From NCBI RefSeq assembly GCF_900324485.2, contig NC_046640.1:21005217-21069216 (forward strand): a stretch of 64,000 nt of DNA, in the 5' to 3' direction. Position 1 is the first letter of the stretch, and the number at the start of each line of letters is the position of its first letter. A model generated the notes under the pieces. The model was not told the DNA's origin. It worked only from the letters and a program-made list of their open reading frames with translations, and searched no databases. Origin of the DNA: Mastacembelus armatus. Its lineage: Eukaryota > Chordata > Actinopteri > Synbranchiformes > Mastacembelidae. This document shows positions 10,245 to 29,332 of the stretch, one piece after another. A program made the translations under genes and the position numbers.

Positions 10245-13200
10245 CTATCTCTGTGCACAGGCCTGCTCTACATCAGCGATGGTCTTTGGTGCATCAGATG
10301 ACAGAATCAGAGGACCCCCCTTGTCTCGGATGACCACGTCATCCTCAATCCTGATGCCCAGGCCACGGAAACGCTCCGGCACCTGGTCATTGTCCTCACA
10401 GATGTACAATCCTGTGATAAAAGAAAGAGGAAAATTAACCAGGAAACCAGGAAAAACATAAACAATTAAACAGAATGTAGGAGAGTATAACAAGAATGTG
10501 AGCGTATTTTTAGTTTAGATTTGCCACAGATTCGTGATTATCACAGACACTACTGCACATCCTGAGGACAAACCAAGAGAACCAAAGGATGTTTCACTTC
10601 TCTATACCTGGTTCTATGGTGATGGCCATTCCTGGCTGCAGAGGCTGTGATCGGGACAGCTCAGGAGTGTCATGGACGTCCATGCCCAGGTAATGACCAA
10701 CGTGATGAGGGCAGTAATGCCGTGCAGCCTGGAATAAGCAGAAACAAATGTAAATTCGGAAGAAGTTGCATAAACCAACCAACAGTCCCAGAGCAGTCTC
10801 AGCTTTTTCCTAAACATTAAGATAATAAACTAACAGCTGTTTGCCAAAAAAAAAAAAAAAAAATAAGTTTTACCAGAATTAAATTAATGTAAAGCAAAAC
10901 AGAGAGAATTAATTCTAATTTAAAAGGCAAAAGTTGTTTCTCTCATCATCACCTTTAGTAAATCAGCATCACTGGTGTTGGCTTTGACGACACCCAGCCT
11001 CCTGAGCTGCCGCCCCAGCAGAGCCAGCATGGTGCTGTAGATGTGATCCAGGCTGACGCCCGGAGAACACAGAGACAAACAGGAGCGCTGGACCTCCAGG
11101 ACGGCCTCGTACAGCTCGGTCTGTGCGGGGCTGAATCTGGGGCAACAAACAGTTACGTTTTCATCTGTCTGCAGTAAAACATAGTCATTTTCTTTTACTA
11201 TCAAAAAAAAGACCCAAAAATCTGGGGACACGGAAGATTTCAAAATAAATCAAGCATGAAGTTAAAAAGATCTGAAAATCTCCAATGAAAGAAAAATGAG
11301 AAAAACATGTGAGAGTAAGATGCATGTTCCAGGGTGAGGACTAATGTAAAGAACAGATGAGTTTCAGTCAAAGTGCTGCATTTACACAACAGCTGTAGTG
11401 AAGAACTGAAATTTGTTCTACATGTTTACACATATTGTCTCAATATAAAATAAAGCGGATGTGATGTAATGTAGAGTTTAGGCTGTGACTTTCAGGGAGG
11501 TTTTCTAATATGAGATTATTCTGCCAAACTTACTTCCCATTCACTGGCCACGTTCGAGTGATGTCACTGACATAACCAAAGTATTCGCAGCCGCCATCAA
11601 GCAGCACCATCTCACCGTCCTGACAGAGCAGTGGAAGAAGAAGAGCGTCCAATCATCCCTTTGTATACACACAAATGCTTACAGGTGTTTATGCTGCACC
11701 TCATATCTGAGGACTGATGCTTTAAAGCAGCTTCTTTTACCTTAATAATCTGGTTGTTGTTGATGTAGTGCAGAGTATTGGCTCGATTTCCTCCAGCAAC
11801 CACAGGCGGGTAGGCCAGGAAGTTGGCGCCATGGATGCGATTCTCAAAATCAAACTGGAAGAAGATTTGACGTAAACAAGGGCTTTTCTGTTTGATGTTT
11901 GAGGTCATCTATACTGACCTACAGAACCAACACACCTGAATATGCGCTTTTGACAAGTTTGAATATATAAAATAACATTATGGCACGAAGCTGACACAGA
12001 CAGCTGCACAACATAGATGCATTTAATTCCTATGAGCTTTGATCGGAAATAAAAATATTTTTCATAGTTAAATTAGTTGAGAAAGTCCAAAGAGCATGTT
12101 TGTAGATACTGCAGACGACTCTATACTAGAGCCAGAGCTCAGTATTGGCAGATTTTAGAATTGTGCTTCTGGAGCTAAAATAATTAGCATAAAGAGGCAT
12201 AAAATAAAGGTATTACAACTCCCCTTCAGTTGTAGAGAGACTCCAAAAGAACTCACCAGTGGAACCTAATAATTTTGCGGGGCGACCACAGAGAATGAAT
12301 ACTAACTACATAACAAATAGTGCTGTTTGTTAGTGTGCAGTGATCAGATTAAAGAGGCCACACAGGACAAAGGTCATCAGAGGTTTGCAGTTACCTTAGC
12401 AAACAGCACAGCTTCATCCACGTCTCCTTGAGACAGAGCCATTGTCCTCCTGAAAGCCTGGAAGACAAAGATTCCAGTCAGAGAAGGTTTTGTTGAGCGT
12501 CTGAACTATATTTGTTGTATTCAGGCTCCGTGTTTCAGCACAAGTACTTTGGAAACCTGCTCAAATTAAAGCTGACACTTAGCACCGGAGACGTGTTGGA
12601 CAAAGTAGCAAACACACACAGTGGTGCATGAAAGAAAATTCAAATCTTTTTCAGGCTTTTATTAACATTTGTAAACTATTATGTCACTGCCCCGATAGGC
12701 GATCAAACCATCAACCTGTGCTGTGATGCGACCTGCTTCTTGCATCAGTGCCACCTCTGCTGAGCTCTTCAGGGCCCTCAGAGAGTGTATGAGGGGTCGG
12801 AGAGAGTGTGGCACCGGCCCCGTCTCCAGCAGGGGACACACATGGGCTTGGTGGAGCCGAGGGTGGGCGGGCTGTGCACCATCGTACCACAGCAGAGTCC
12901 CTAAGAGACAATTGAACGACAGAGAAAATGCTAAACAGTGAAGGAAAGGTAAAATAATAGCTTTTTAAAGTGCTTTCCAAAACCTAATCTCTAAAAGCAA
13001 CAGTGAAGACTATTACTGGAAACATAAGCATTAAAGCATAAATCTGATCTCTGTGGTGTTTGTCCAGGTGTGTTTCTTTTTCCAGAGGTTTATGTTAGAA
13101 TGAATCAGACTGTATTTGTAACATTGCACTTTAGTAATACAGGTCAACCTAACTATGTATAGAAATACACTGATGCTGACTTGTTGCCTGGGACCTGACA

Positions 13201-14687
13201 CTTCATATTTAAGTGTCATTTACAGGGCTCACCCACCTTTAAGGCTCTTCAGCACCAAACCCAGCTCTTCAGTGCTATGAACTCTCTCTATGCCGGTCAG
13301 AGCAGCCGCCCCATCCTTCCCTGAGCGGGGCCCGTCCCACAGCTCTTTCCCTGGGTCTCTGCGGGGAACGAACAAAATAGCATGGTCCGGACGCCCTTTT
13401 CCATAAAGAACCAAGGCACTGTCAGGCTCCAGGATGCCGCTGAGGTAGAGGAAGTCCTGGGGAATATTTGGCTACGGATTAATTGGTGAAACCTTAATAA
13501 AATTTCCAACATTCAGTGTCCATAATGGCAGACAGGTCATCAGTGTTTCAAGCAACGCTCCCTCTTAACTCCCCCTGTGTATAGATAATGTGCTTTAAAC
13601 TGTTAATATGTGCTGCAGCCCGTCATGTTCAAGAACTAACAAATGTACATGAAGCTAAACTGAAGATTAGGGAAACGCAGCATGAAACCAAACATGTACC
13701 TGGTTCTGGTGGAAGGGATAAGGGATGTCATTGGACATGTAGCGGGTCGGATGGGACAAAACAATGACCACATGGGTGCTGCAGGAGGCCGAAGGTCCCA
13801 GCCGGTCTGCCTGTGCCTCGATGAGCGAGGCCAGCCGGTGTCGACGCAGTTCGTATTCTGCCTGGCTCAAGCCTGGAGTCACCTCACCTGAGTAGCAGAG
13901 ATCAGCAATAAGCAGCAGCTCATCAGCGACACTGTGACTATGTAGATCCAGCACTGTAAACAGTACTCACCGTGTTTGATGAGGTGTGGATGAGTGAAGG
14001 GGCTCGGTTGGCCCATGTACCGACGTGGAACTGTCTTTGGTTTTAATCCTCCTGGTTTCACAGAAATGTTCCTGCACAGGCACCAGACACATCCTGCAGA
14101 AACCCGAAAGACGTTTGACAGAGTCACCACTGTATGATTTTACGATTTCCACAGCTGCTTTATATGTCAACTGAAAAGTGACAAGACACCTTGATATTGG
14201 AGCTTCATATATTTGCTTCTGTTTCCACCATTCAAAAGTAGAGCTTGCTTTATTACACTTTATTTTGGTAGATCAGTCCACTGGTTCCCACCTCGTGAGT
14301 CTGGACCTTCTCCAAATGGGGCCACAAAGCTCTTGTGAGACAATTAATGGAACTCGCAATAGAAAAGGTTCTGCTGCACAAATGTATATTCTCAATATGA
14401 CCTTAAGTTTTAATGACGTATAGGATCATCTGAAGAGCTTTACTAAATGAAATTGAAATGAGACTGGACTCTGTTTTCATCAAATCTTTCAGAAATTACT
14501 GGAGATTGAAATAAAAAGTTTCATACTTACTGATGAAGTGGAGTAAGAAGTGTAACACAGTATGAAATGGAAATACTCAAAGCTTACTAAAGACCAGTAA
14601 CAGCGGCACAACGGCGGGCTCACCTGGACTCCGGTTCCGCCGGGGCAGTAACCGGGCAGCACACCGGACCAGGGGCGACGGGAACAT
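10245..14687 (-). CDS. xpnpep3: xpnpep3, mitochondrial Xaa-Pro aminopeptidase 3
   Basis: This M24-family metallopeptidase removes N-terminal residues that precede proline and processes mitochondrial proteins. Eleven exons join in phase: 14624-14687, 13971-14093, 13700-13887, 13237-13456, 12716-12900, 12395-12457, 11741-11854, 11534-11619, 10953-11136, 10608-10728 and 10245-10411. The product is 504 residues (human about 507). The start [18 protein letters not shown] is Arg-rich without acidic residues, as expected for a mitochondrial presequence. The aminopeptidase P N-terminal domain begins near [20 protein letters not shown]. The metal ligands sit in [37 protein letters not shown] and RIEDDVVI, all present, so the enzyme should be active. 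The gene is head-to-head with st13, as in human. Confidence 0.95.
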
Positions 14688-16105
14688 TGTTGCTGTAGCT
14701 GGAGGACACCGGTCGGTCACATCATCCCGCCCCGCTGCAGGCGACAACAGTCCCGGTCAGAAAATCCCGAAATAGTCCGCTGACGCTGGACATTAACGGA
14801 GAACCGGACGGTAAAATAGTTTTATTTCACTTTGATTGACAGGTCCTCAATTAGCTGCTAGCCTACTGCTAGCCACAGTCATGAGGGTTGGGGGGGAGGG
14901 ACGACTGTGCCCTGAGTCTGGTTTCCCAGGCAGAGGCTTTTTGGTTGTTTTTTTTTAATTCCTCCTCCTCTGCAGATCAAATCCCGACCCGGTGTGTTGT
15001 TCTAGTGTTTTTTGTTTATTTGTTTGTTTTAGTTTGTTTATTTTTACCCACCCACCTCCTCCAATACTACCAAAGTATATCATATTATCTATATTTATCT
15101 GTGCAAAAAGAAAATACACTGTTACTTTACACTTTAATTGTAGTATATCAATAATAGTATGTATAAAACAGTAAAAATAGTTTCACTGTTAAACTACTGC
15201 TGTTAATGCCTAATTAATGATAATGTATAACAGGTACACTTTCCTGCATCATGTGAACTTACTTTATTTTACTTTACACATAATACTCCATTGTTACTTT
15301 ACTTAAATCAAACTCATAAGAAAACTACCTTGATTTTTTGTGTCTAAAACAATAAAACAAAAGTGTAGGTGATAATGTGCACTGGTAACATATCCAAGGG
15401 TGTCTGGAACTACATTAGAAGATTAACTGGATCTGAAACAGCAATTACAACTGAAAACATTGAGAACATTAACCTGCAAACACATTTTACTAAAAACGTG
15501 TCTCGATTGATAAACCTGACAGTCCTGACTCAGGGCAACAAATGCCCGTGAAGCATCGGTCTGCCCGACAATTTGCCTGAATGAAAACATAAGAGCGACG
15601 CCACTAACCAGTGAAGCGGTGCTGTGAAGATAAAAAATTCACTGTGATATTTACCTGCTGCAATTCTTCTCAGGTGTCAGAGGTGTGCATCTTCGATTAG
15701 GTGTGTTTCCCTTTGGATACCGACATTTTTAGCAGGAGCCAGGGATTTCTTTCATTAATCCCTGCTCGTATTGCAGCTAGCTGGCTAACGACGGTGTCAT
15801 GCGTCAAACAGTCATCGCGTCACGGACGGATTCACATTTCCAGAAACTTCTGTCTTGTGGTCACTAAAGTAGTCGTTCATGTTTGGAGCACACGGCGGCT
15901 CCGTTGTTAACGCCTGATTTGCACGTATTGTTGTGTTTGTGTGTGAACAAAGTAGGTTTGCTTATTCGATCTCTGCACGTTAGCATGACGTTACCTGGCG
16001 TACAGGCATGAACGTTAGCAGCTCAGCGTGTAAACAACGTTTGTTTTTTTTTCTCTGGTTTCCCCTCACACGTAGCGCACCGTGTGCTGGACGTGACCGA
16101 GCAGC
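14688..16105. promoter_or_regulatory. Divergent promoter region between xpnpep3 and st13
   Basis: About 1.4 kb separates the two start codons, and the genes point away from each other. The edges are GC-richer and contain TTAGC/GCTAAC clusters (14851-14876 and 15776-16020). The middle (about 14980-15400) is AT-rich with no exon I can support. Each gene probably has its own start site at one end of this region. Confidence 0.5.
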
Positions 16106-19728
<3,623 letters not shown>

Positions 19729-20206
19729 GTGGGAGGAGACCAAAGCGGAGAGGAGCGTGGATCTGGAGAGCCAATTATTCCACAGTCTGCAGATCCAACA
19801 GGGGCAAGGGTGACCGCTTCATTGGTGTGATGTAGAAAGTGGGGCAACTTTTTACGTGTTCTTAATCCGCTGGTTAGCATTTAGCAACCCTGATGGGTAG
19901 GAGTCAGGTGTGACACTTAGACAACCCCTTTGACGAGTCTCAGCCGGGACTTCAATTAACCACAGGTCGATGTTTCTCAGCCTGTACCTGGAAACGCTGA
20001 ACTGGGAGCTCCTGCATTAAGATGCCAGATCACACAGCCGTGTAATGCGTGGTAAAGGTTTAGTTACTGTTTGTTCCTTCTCTGAACAGAGCCTCACACA
20101 CAACTGCCGGCGCTTTTTGTTATCAGATCGATTGTTGTTACTAATGCAAAAAAAAAAAAACCTACTGATCACAATGTTTGACCCTGTTGGAAAAATGATT
20201 CACAAT

Positions 20207-20212
20207 AATAAA
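20207..20212 (+). terminator. poly(A) signal of st13
   Basis: AATAAA about 480 bp after the st13 stop codon, followed by a T/G-rich stretch (CCTCTGTTGCTGC and on), as expected for cleavage and polyadenylation. Confidence 0.6.
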
Positions 20213-21019
20213 ACCTCTGTTGCTGCAAAACAGGTTTGAATTGTTTTCTAGTTCAGTTGTTCTTTGCTGTCATTGTGCACAACCAGATTTTGATTTTACA
20301 CAATTACGGAACACACAGGTGACCAAAAATATTCAGGTTTTAAAATTGAACCAATTCTGTTTCATTGACCAACAGTTTATAAAACAAAACTTCCAGAAAA
20401 AAAAATGACTGGTTCCAGATTCTCAGACTTGAGGATCTGTGATTTTTGTTTTGCATGAATTTACTTTGAACATCTACTGGTTGGACAGAACAATTTGAAA
20501 TGTGGTCTGATCTAATTAATGAATGGCATTTTCTTCCATTGTAGACTCAGCCATCAATACAGTTGATAGACTAACAGAATGTTGGGATAGTAATAGAGCT
20601 GCATCTAAATCGTCTTCATTGAGTAATTCATGATTAAGCATGTGTGTCCAAATGTTTGCCAATTATTTATCTGTTGATTAATTATATTTTTATGTTCTAA
20701 ATCAGTATTAAAAACTGTTGTGTCCCTACTCAGGTTATATTTTGTACTCTGGTGTCCACTTTTCTGATTATACAAGTCCCTATGGGAGCTGTAGTAGAAA
20801 CCGGCTCCAGAGAGAGACCAGATCACTAGGCCACTTAATCCACCGTCTGTCTCTCACTGCTCAGTAACACGTGGTCCGTCTACTGCACCAAAGCTGATCT
20901 GACAGGACTCAGGAAGCTGTTTTGTCATCTGATTTATGTTCACAGTGAGTTTCATTTCTCCCCTGCTGCTATCTGAACAAGCACAGGAAGGTCTGCCTCA
21001 TTTTGACGCAAAGGTCAGG
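20213..21019. other. Convergent intergenic region between st13 and rbx1
   Basis: About 0.8 kb between the two facing poly(A) signals. It is AT-rich and I see no gene, RNA or repeat in it. Confidence 0.5.
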
Positions 21020-21025
21020 TTTATT
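21020..21025 (-). terminator. poly(A) signal of rbx1
   Basis: AATAAA on the minus strand, about 100 bp after the rbx1 stop codon, giving a short 3' UTR. Confidence 0.6.
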
Positions 21026-21128
21026 TGCGTACTTACAACCATAGGAAAACAAAGACAGGCAAAAATAACAACTAGGAATACAAGTGGGATACTTGTCGAA
21101 GCCAAGAAAGAGGTCAACACCACCACAA

Positions 21129-23180
<2,052 letters not shown>

Positions 23181-23312
23181 TTAATCCTGGAATTTAGAGA
23201 TTTGTACATGCATATTAATAAGAGGAGTGTGTTTATATAATACTATGTTTTCTAAAAAAAAATAATGAATAATTTGTTTTTCCCATCAAAATACAATTAA
23301 AATTCAAAGGTT

Positions 23313-23318
23313 AAAAAA
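23313..23318 (-). terminator. RNA polymerase III terminator of tRNA-Gln
   Basis: A run of six T on the minus strand, starting 4 nt past the tRNA 3' end; standard pol III termination signal. Confidence 0.85.
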
Positions 23319-23322
23319 GGTT

Positions 23323-23394
23323 AGGTTCCACCGAGATTTGAACTCGGATCGCTGGATTCAGAGTCCAGAGTGCTAACCATTACACCATGGAACC
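23323..23394 (-). tRNA. tRNA-Gln (anticodon CTG)
   Basis: The 72-nt minus-strand sequence starts GGTTCCATGGTGTAATGG and ends with its pairing partner GGTGGAACC plus the discriminator T. The anticodon loop reads CTCTGAA, giving anticodon CTG, and the T arm reads GAGTTCAAATCTC. A and B box promoters are intact and there is no intron. It appears identical or nearly so to the vertebrate tRNA-Gln(CTG) I remember. It lies in the intergenic space between rbx1 and chadl. Confidence 0.97.
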
Positions 23395-23863
23395 ACTGTA
23401 GAAGCTCTTCTACGTTGTGTTTATATTGTAAATAAATCAATACACACTGATGTATGTTTTGGTTTATTATTACAATAAACTAGACAATACAGAGTACGTG
23501 ATTTTGACTAGCAATGAATGATGATTTTATTTTCCTTCACCTCTCAGTTTGACATATAAACTTAAAACCATCAAGATATTGTAGAGCACTTTACTGGTTT
23601 GTCTACTGTCTAGTGGTATAAATATTAGTAAACGTATTTATTTTCATATTCATTATTGAATGTCATTTTTAAATGGCTTTGGCACTAAATGCTCATTTGG
23701 ACTATGCTACTATATAAATAATGGTCATATATAATAAACTGCTAAAGGCTCAGGCTGCTCTTAATTTTCCTTTTTTTCCCTTTTGTGCTTCTGCTTTGCT
23801 CTGTTTATGGTAAATTCCAGGTTAACAATAAACTGACTACATTCACTTTGTTATATTCACTTA
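23395..23863. other. AT-rich space between tRNA-Gln and chadl; probable chadl 3' UTR
   Basis: About 470 bp with no exon. Minus-strand AATAAA sequences, for example at 23526-23531, could end the chadl transcript, but I cannot say which is used. Confidence 0.4.
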
Positions 23864-26800
23864 TTACAGTGTCTTCTTAGTCACTTTCAGAGTGGCAGGT
23901 TTCCTCTGACGCTGACTCTTGGTTGGTTTGGGTGGTTTAGCTTTGGCCTTCAAAGACTCAGCTTTAACTCCAGGGGTCTTTGCTTTGGGTCTCCTCACTT
24001 TAGGAGGTCTGGGGTCCACAAAGACCTCCTCATTTGGAGGAGAGCTGCTATGTGGGCAGGACATGAAAACCTGGACGTCCCTGACCTTCTGACCTCTGAG
24101 CTCAGGCGGGTGACCACAGGTGGCGATCACCTCCAAACTGACATTCTCCATCCACCTGTAGCACAAAGGATAACACAGAGCAAGAAGTCACATAATTATT
24201 GTCAACCATAAAGCTTTTTGACAACAATCAATAGGTGAAGTGATTGTTATGCATTACCTTCTGCAGGTTATAGGTGCAGCTTTAAAGTGTTGTTTACTAA
24301 ATTAAGTTGCTAACAACATCCTGACCTGTGTACAAACTGTCTCAACTAAGTGACTTGCAAACCGTTAATTCCAGTGAAACTCTGCACTGACCTGCGAAGG
24401 GGCAGCAGAGGACAGTCACACATCAGGGGGTTCTCCTGCAGGTCGACCACCTCCAGGCTGGTAAGTGGGCTCAGGTCTGGAAGCTCCTCCAGCTGGTTTC
24501 CTCTTACAGTCAGAGCCCTGAGCCCTGGGCCCAGCCCTGCCAGAGCGTCCCGTGACATCTGGAATTTAAAGAGCTGATCAGCAATAAGCCCTTCAGACCT
24601 TAAAGTGCTGAATTTTATTAATTCAATACTTAAATGGCTGCTGGAGCGAGATGTTTAAAAAGAAAAGGCAGCTAAAACAGGTTCTGGAAAGTGCGGACCT
24701 GTTTAGTTTGAAAAGGTCTCTCATACCTTCTCCATGCCCATGTGATCCAGGTAAAGCCTCTTCAGACTCTGGGACATTGGATGAAAAGCGTTCGGTCCGA
24801 CCCAACGGACTGAATTGTGAGACAGGTTGAGCTCCTCCAGATTAGGGACTTGGGACAGAGCATGGGTGGGCACTTCTTTCAGCTGATTTGAATCCAGGTG
24901 AAGTATTCCCATATGAGCAGAGTCCAGAGCACCCTTAGCAATACTAGTGATGGTGTTATTAGTCAAGTAAAGTTCCCTAAGTTTGGGGGTTACTGAGGAC
25001 AGCAAACCAGCAGGCTCCAGTTTGGAGATGGCATTTTTCTCCAGGTGTAACACAAACAGATTCTGTAATGGTGCCAGCGCTACATGAGAGACACAAAGGG
25101 ACAGAAAATATCTGTGTTTTACTCTAGACATTAGTTCTAACGTGTGAAATCCTGTATCTTTAATCTACATGATGCCAGACTTCAGTAGCTACTGACCTGA
25201 TCCGGGGAACAGTCCCAGCCGGTTCCCCTCCAGGTGAAGGTAGGTGAGCTCTGGGGCTCCAGCAAAAGTTCCTGGGACCAAGGAAGTGAGGTCATTGTCA
25301 GAAAGATACAGATAAAACAGGTTTTTCATCCCCTGAAAGGCACCACCTTCGATTTCATGGATTTTGCAGAACTCCAGGTGAAGGGAAAGAACGTGGCTGG
25401 AGCCCGGGAAGCTGTTGGCAGGAAGGAAGTGGAAGTGATTGCTGCGGAGGTCAAGCAGCTGTAATTTGGCAGGGAATCCTCGGGGGACTTTGGTGTGACC
25501 CCGACCTTCACATGTGGCATGTAGGACTTCAATCTGAGAGGGGTCAAATTAAGAAAGGATTATTAAAAACAACATGAGTATGCAGCAACTTAAAGCAGCT
25601 CAGACTTTTCAAGCTGCAGACTTCAGGCTGTCACTGCAAAGGATTTACATCCAACTATTGAAAGGAAGTTATATAATTTTCTTTTTTAGTTACTTTGGAG
25701 CCCCTAAAAGTGGCACATTGTATAAAAACGCCTGCAGTTCCTAAAAGGTTAATGCAGTGCCTTTGTTATACTCCTTAAATTAAATCTACAGTGATGGTGT
25801 ATAGATGAAAAATTATAAAAAATTGCATTACTGTCAAAAACAAATCCAAACAACTTGTGACTTCAGTAAATGTGCTTAGTATTATCCACCCTGTAGATAA
25901 ATGTGGTAACTAGTCCACAGACACATTTTAATACATATAATTTAATAATAAAGAATGTGGCATTATACCGTTCACTTACATCACAGTCACAGTTAACTGG
26001 ACACTTGACCTTCTGCTTGGGTTTGGCTGTGGGTGGTGAGCTTGTTGTGCTCTCATCATTCTCCTCTAACTCGTCCTTTGGTGCCTCCCCCCTGCCTCGA
26101 CAGCGCAGGTCCAGAGGAGTCAGGACCTGCAGCGGCTCCTCTGACAGGTGAGCAGGACCAGCGCAGGTTCCCAGCAGCTTCACGCCACCGAGCTTCGCCC
26201 AGGCCCTCAGGGGCCGCATGTAGCAGTTACAGTAGATTGGGTTGGCTTTAAGAAAAGAGATCATATGGCTTGTCTTAATCCTTCTTTGCCTCCCTTTTCC
26301 AGCTTATATGAAAACATGAACTCCTAAACCAAGCTTTCATTATTTGGTTATGATGTGAAGAAACCTTTGACCCTCACTGCACTGCATGTTCAAAGTTGTG
26401 TGAGTGAAAGATGTCAGAACACAGTGGTACCAGTCAGGTTCAGGGTGGCCAGCTGCTTGGGGCCTGAGATGGGCTCCAGGTAACGAAGCTGATTGTGGCT
26501 GAGGTCCAAGTGAGAGAGGAGCGGGGCTCGGGACAAAGCCTTGTCTGATAGGTCCTGAAGGGACATGTGGTCCAGGCGGAGGTGTGTAAGCTTCGCCATG
26601 GAGACAGATTCCTCCCCGAGGTAGGTGATTGGGTTGTGGCTCATGTGCAGGTGTGTGACCTCCCTGACTCTTTACAACAATAAGAAAAGTAAAAATGTGA
26701 GTGACACATACAACCTCAGAAAAAATGACTTCTTACTTACAGAGACTACAGAACACCACATGATGTACCTGGTCATGGTCTGAGTGGGGAAGAACTGCAG

Positions 26801-27867
26801 CTCGTTGTGGTCCAGGCTGAGGCGGCTCAGTGTGAACAAGCCAGCGAAGGCCTCAGGGGCCAAGTTGTTCAGGGAGTTATGGCTAAGACGAAGCCACTTG
26901 ATGTTGTGCAGACCCTGGAAGAGGAGTGGGACCACTGTGGGATCACATTGCTTAACATTATCATTAATGGAGAATGTGTGTCCACCTTTTGTGTGTTAGT
27001 GATGATAAAAGGTCTACAGTACCTGGAAGGCCATGTTGGGGATGTAGACCAGCTGGTTGCGGGTGAGGGCCAGCATGTTGAGGAAGCCGAGCTGAGAGAA
27101 GGCTCCAGGTTGAATCTCCTCCACACGGTTATGGTCCAGATGCAGCTCCTTCAGAGAGGACAGGCCATCGAAGGCCTCCTGCAGCAGAGCAGGGAGAATA
27201 AGGGAATTAGAGCAACTTTCTCCTTGTTTCATAAAAAAATGGGGCAGTTTTTTTTAAACAGATGTGAAAACAACTCTGTCTTTTCCCTGCTGCACCTTTA
27301 CCCCTTCCTCATACCTGGTAAAGGATGTCGATTTTGTTGTAGGCCAGGTTTAGGGAGACCACACGGCCCAGGGTCCGGAACGCGCCCTCCTTCACTTTGA
27401 TGATGTTGCAGCGCTGCAGGTTGAGGTGTGTGAGGTAGGGCGTCAGCACAAATGCCCCCCTGGGCAGCACCTGCAGGTTGTTAATCCTCAGGTCCAGTTT
27501 CACTGTAATCTGTGGACATGATTAAACAGAATGTCTGAGACAGAAGTGACGACTAGAGGACGGGAATCTCTGCATCTGCTAAGAATAATATGTTAGACTA
27601 CTTCTGTACAGCCGCTGAACAAGACTCCTGACTCGTCTGTCCAGTGTATTTTGATGAATACAGACTTTAACATGAGAAGCAGCTGTGAGGTAAAAAGCAG
27701 ACTCTCACCTCATCTATAGTCGGGGGAACCTCCGTTAGGTTCTTGCCAACACAGGTGACGGCGAGTTTGGCGGCGTCACAGCTGCACACTCTGGGACATT
27801 TGCCTGCTTCAACATGTAGACTCACGGCTAAAGTCACGAGGACGACTGCAGCAGGGAGGGAACGCAT
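23864..27867 (-). CDS. chadl: chadl, chondroadherin-like leucine-rich-repeat matrix protein
   Basis: CHADL is a secreted small leucine-rich-repeat protein that binds collagen in cartilage. Ten coding exons join in phase: 27709-27867, 27315-27509, 27023-27178, 26769-26914, 26431-26669, 25980-26245, 25197-25533, 24727-25079, 24392-24558 and 23864-24155. The product is 769 residues (human about 762). It has a signal peptide (MRSLPAAVVLVTLAVSLHVEAG), an N-terminal cysteine cap (CPRVCSCD), a first set of LRRs, a cysteine-rich cap (NPIYCNCYMRPLRAW), a second cap (CPVNCDCD), a second LRR set with its own closing cap (NPLMCDCPLLPLRR), and a Lys/Pro-rich tail. This two-block layout is the CHADL hallmark. 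The ATG is the first base of its exon, directly after a CAG acceptor; a donor at 28181-28182 suggests an upstream non-coding exon. Confidence 0.94.
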
Positions 27868-28740
27868 CTGTGCCAGAAAAACACGAGTTAAAAACCATGA
27901 GTCACAGCTGCTCAGCTGCTTCAGTTTAAATAGATGATAATTGTAACTTTGATGAAGATCTCATCCTTTCTAATCCAAATCTATACATTGAAGGATCCAC
28001 TTTTCTGATACTGTATCAGATCATATGTGCTGTTTTATTACATTATTTTGAGATTTAAAGAATAAAACATATTAAATACTGGATTTATTTACAACATTTC
28101 ACACCTGTACTAATTTCAATAAAGGTCAAAAATAGTAACAGACATTTAACCCAAACTCACTGGAGGAGAAAACCATCTTACCTTGTATCACAGTATCTCT
28201 GTTTGTCGGAAAGCCAGAAGTAAATGAAATAAAGATGTGAATCAGTCAGTTCATCCCACGGTTATCAGCCAGTGACTTTCTTATTTCACTCTGGTTTCTG
28301 GCAGCAGCTCCAGCCCAGGGTCCAGCAGGCTGGCAAACAAGGCTTTGGTAAATTCTTCTGCAGTGACCCCTGACCCCTGCAGCCCTCACTGCATATTAGC
28401 ACCTCGGCTTTACATTTTCTGTGCAGTGAGAGGCAGGAACACAGGGAGCGGGAAGATGCATTGTATTTGTTGATATACATAATAGGTCAATTGACTATTA
28501 ACAGTTTGTAACATTGGAGCATCAGGTGTCGACCAACACATCCGAACAGAAAACAACAGCCTGTTTCATCTATAGACCCAGTGTGTATGAGCTGAAATAG
28601 ACCTATTTCTATTGCTGCACTAAAAACAGACATTGGAGCTCCTGTGTATGTTGTTTCACAGCTGTGACTTTGAATCATTGAAATAAAAATCCCATGCAGT
28701 AAATATACAAAACTGAAAATCATCCAATATTTGAACTGTC
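27868..28740 (-). other. chadl 5' region with probable non-coding first exon
   Basis: A minus-strand AAG|GTAAGA donor ends a likely 5' UTR exon at 28182, pairing in principle with the acceptor just before the chadl ATG. Upstream (28190-28740) lies no coding exon that I can support; it probably holds the chadl promoter. Confidence 0.4.
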
Positions 28741-28746
28741 TTTATT
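28741..28746 (-). terminator. Candidate poly(A) signal of rangap1
   Basis: AATAAA on the minus strand about 590 bp past the rangap1 stop; a second one lies at 28799-28804. Either may be used. Confidence 0.4.
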
Positions 28747-29332
28747 TACACAACACAGACCCAAAAACTTCACCTTGTGCCTTTTGTGAAAAATACATGT
28801 TTATTTAATCCCTTTTGACTATTCACTTGTACTTAACAGTCTTATGATTAATCATGTTTATCAGTCAATATATATTTAATTATTGTTGTTTAACCATGTT
28901 TTTGGATTGAATAAACATTTAGTATAAAATAACAGAAAAATAAAGTCAGATATGCAAAGAGAAAATGTTCAACAGCTGATGCTCGGATCTCAGATCAGTC
29001 CTGGTCAGAGCTTTTCTAGTTTGAGTCTGTGCTTCAGTAACCAGGAGAAAACACATAGATCTTAGGTTATATGCAGGCTGAGGGCTTGTCTTATTCATCC
29101 GGATAAAAAGAGCATAGTAGTCAGTGACTGTGGATGCGTGAGTGTCCACACCATAAGAGCAAAGTCTAGTTAAGAACACAAAGCATTCGAGTCCAGTCCA
29201 GAGTCCAGCAGCTGTGGTACTGGTGAAGGACAGCGATGGCGAGGTGATGTCTGCTTAAACACTGGGGCTTGTCTGCTGTTTCCAAAGACCCATTAATGAT
29301 CAATCAAAGTTCAGTCTGTGTGTGTCCAGTCC

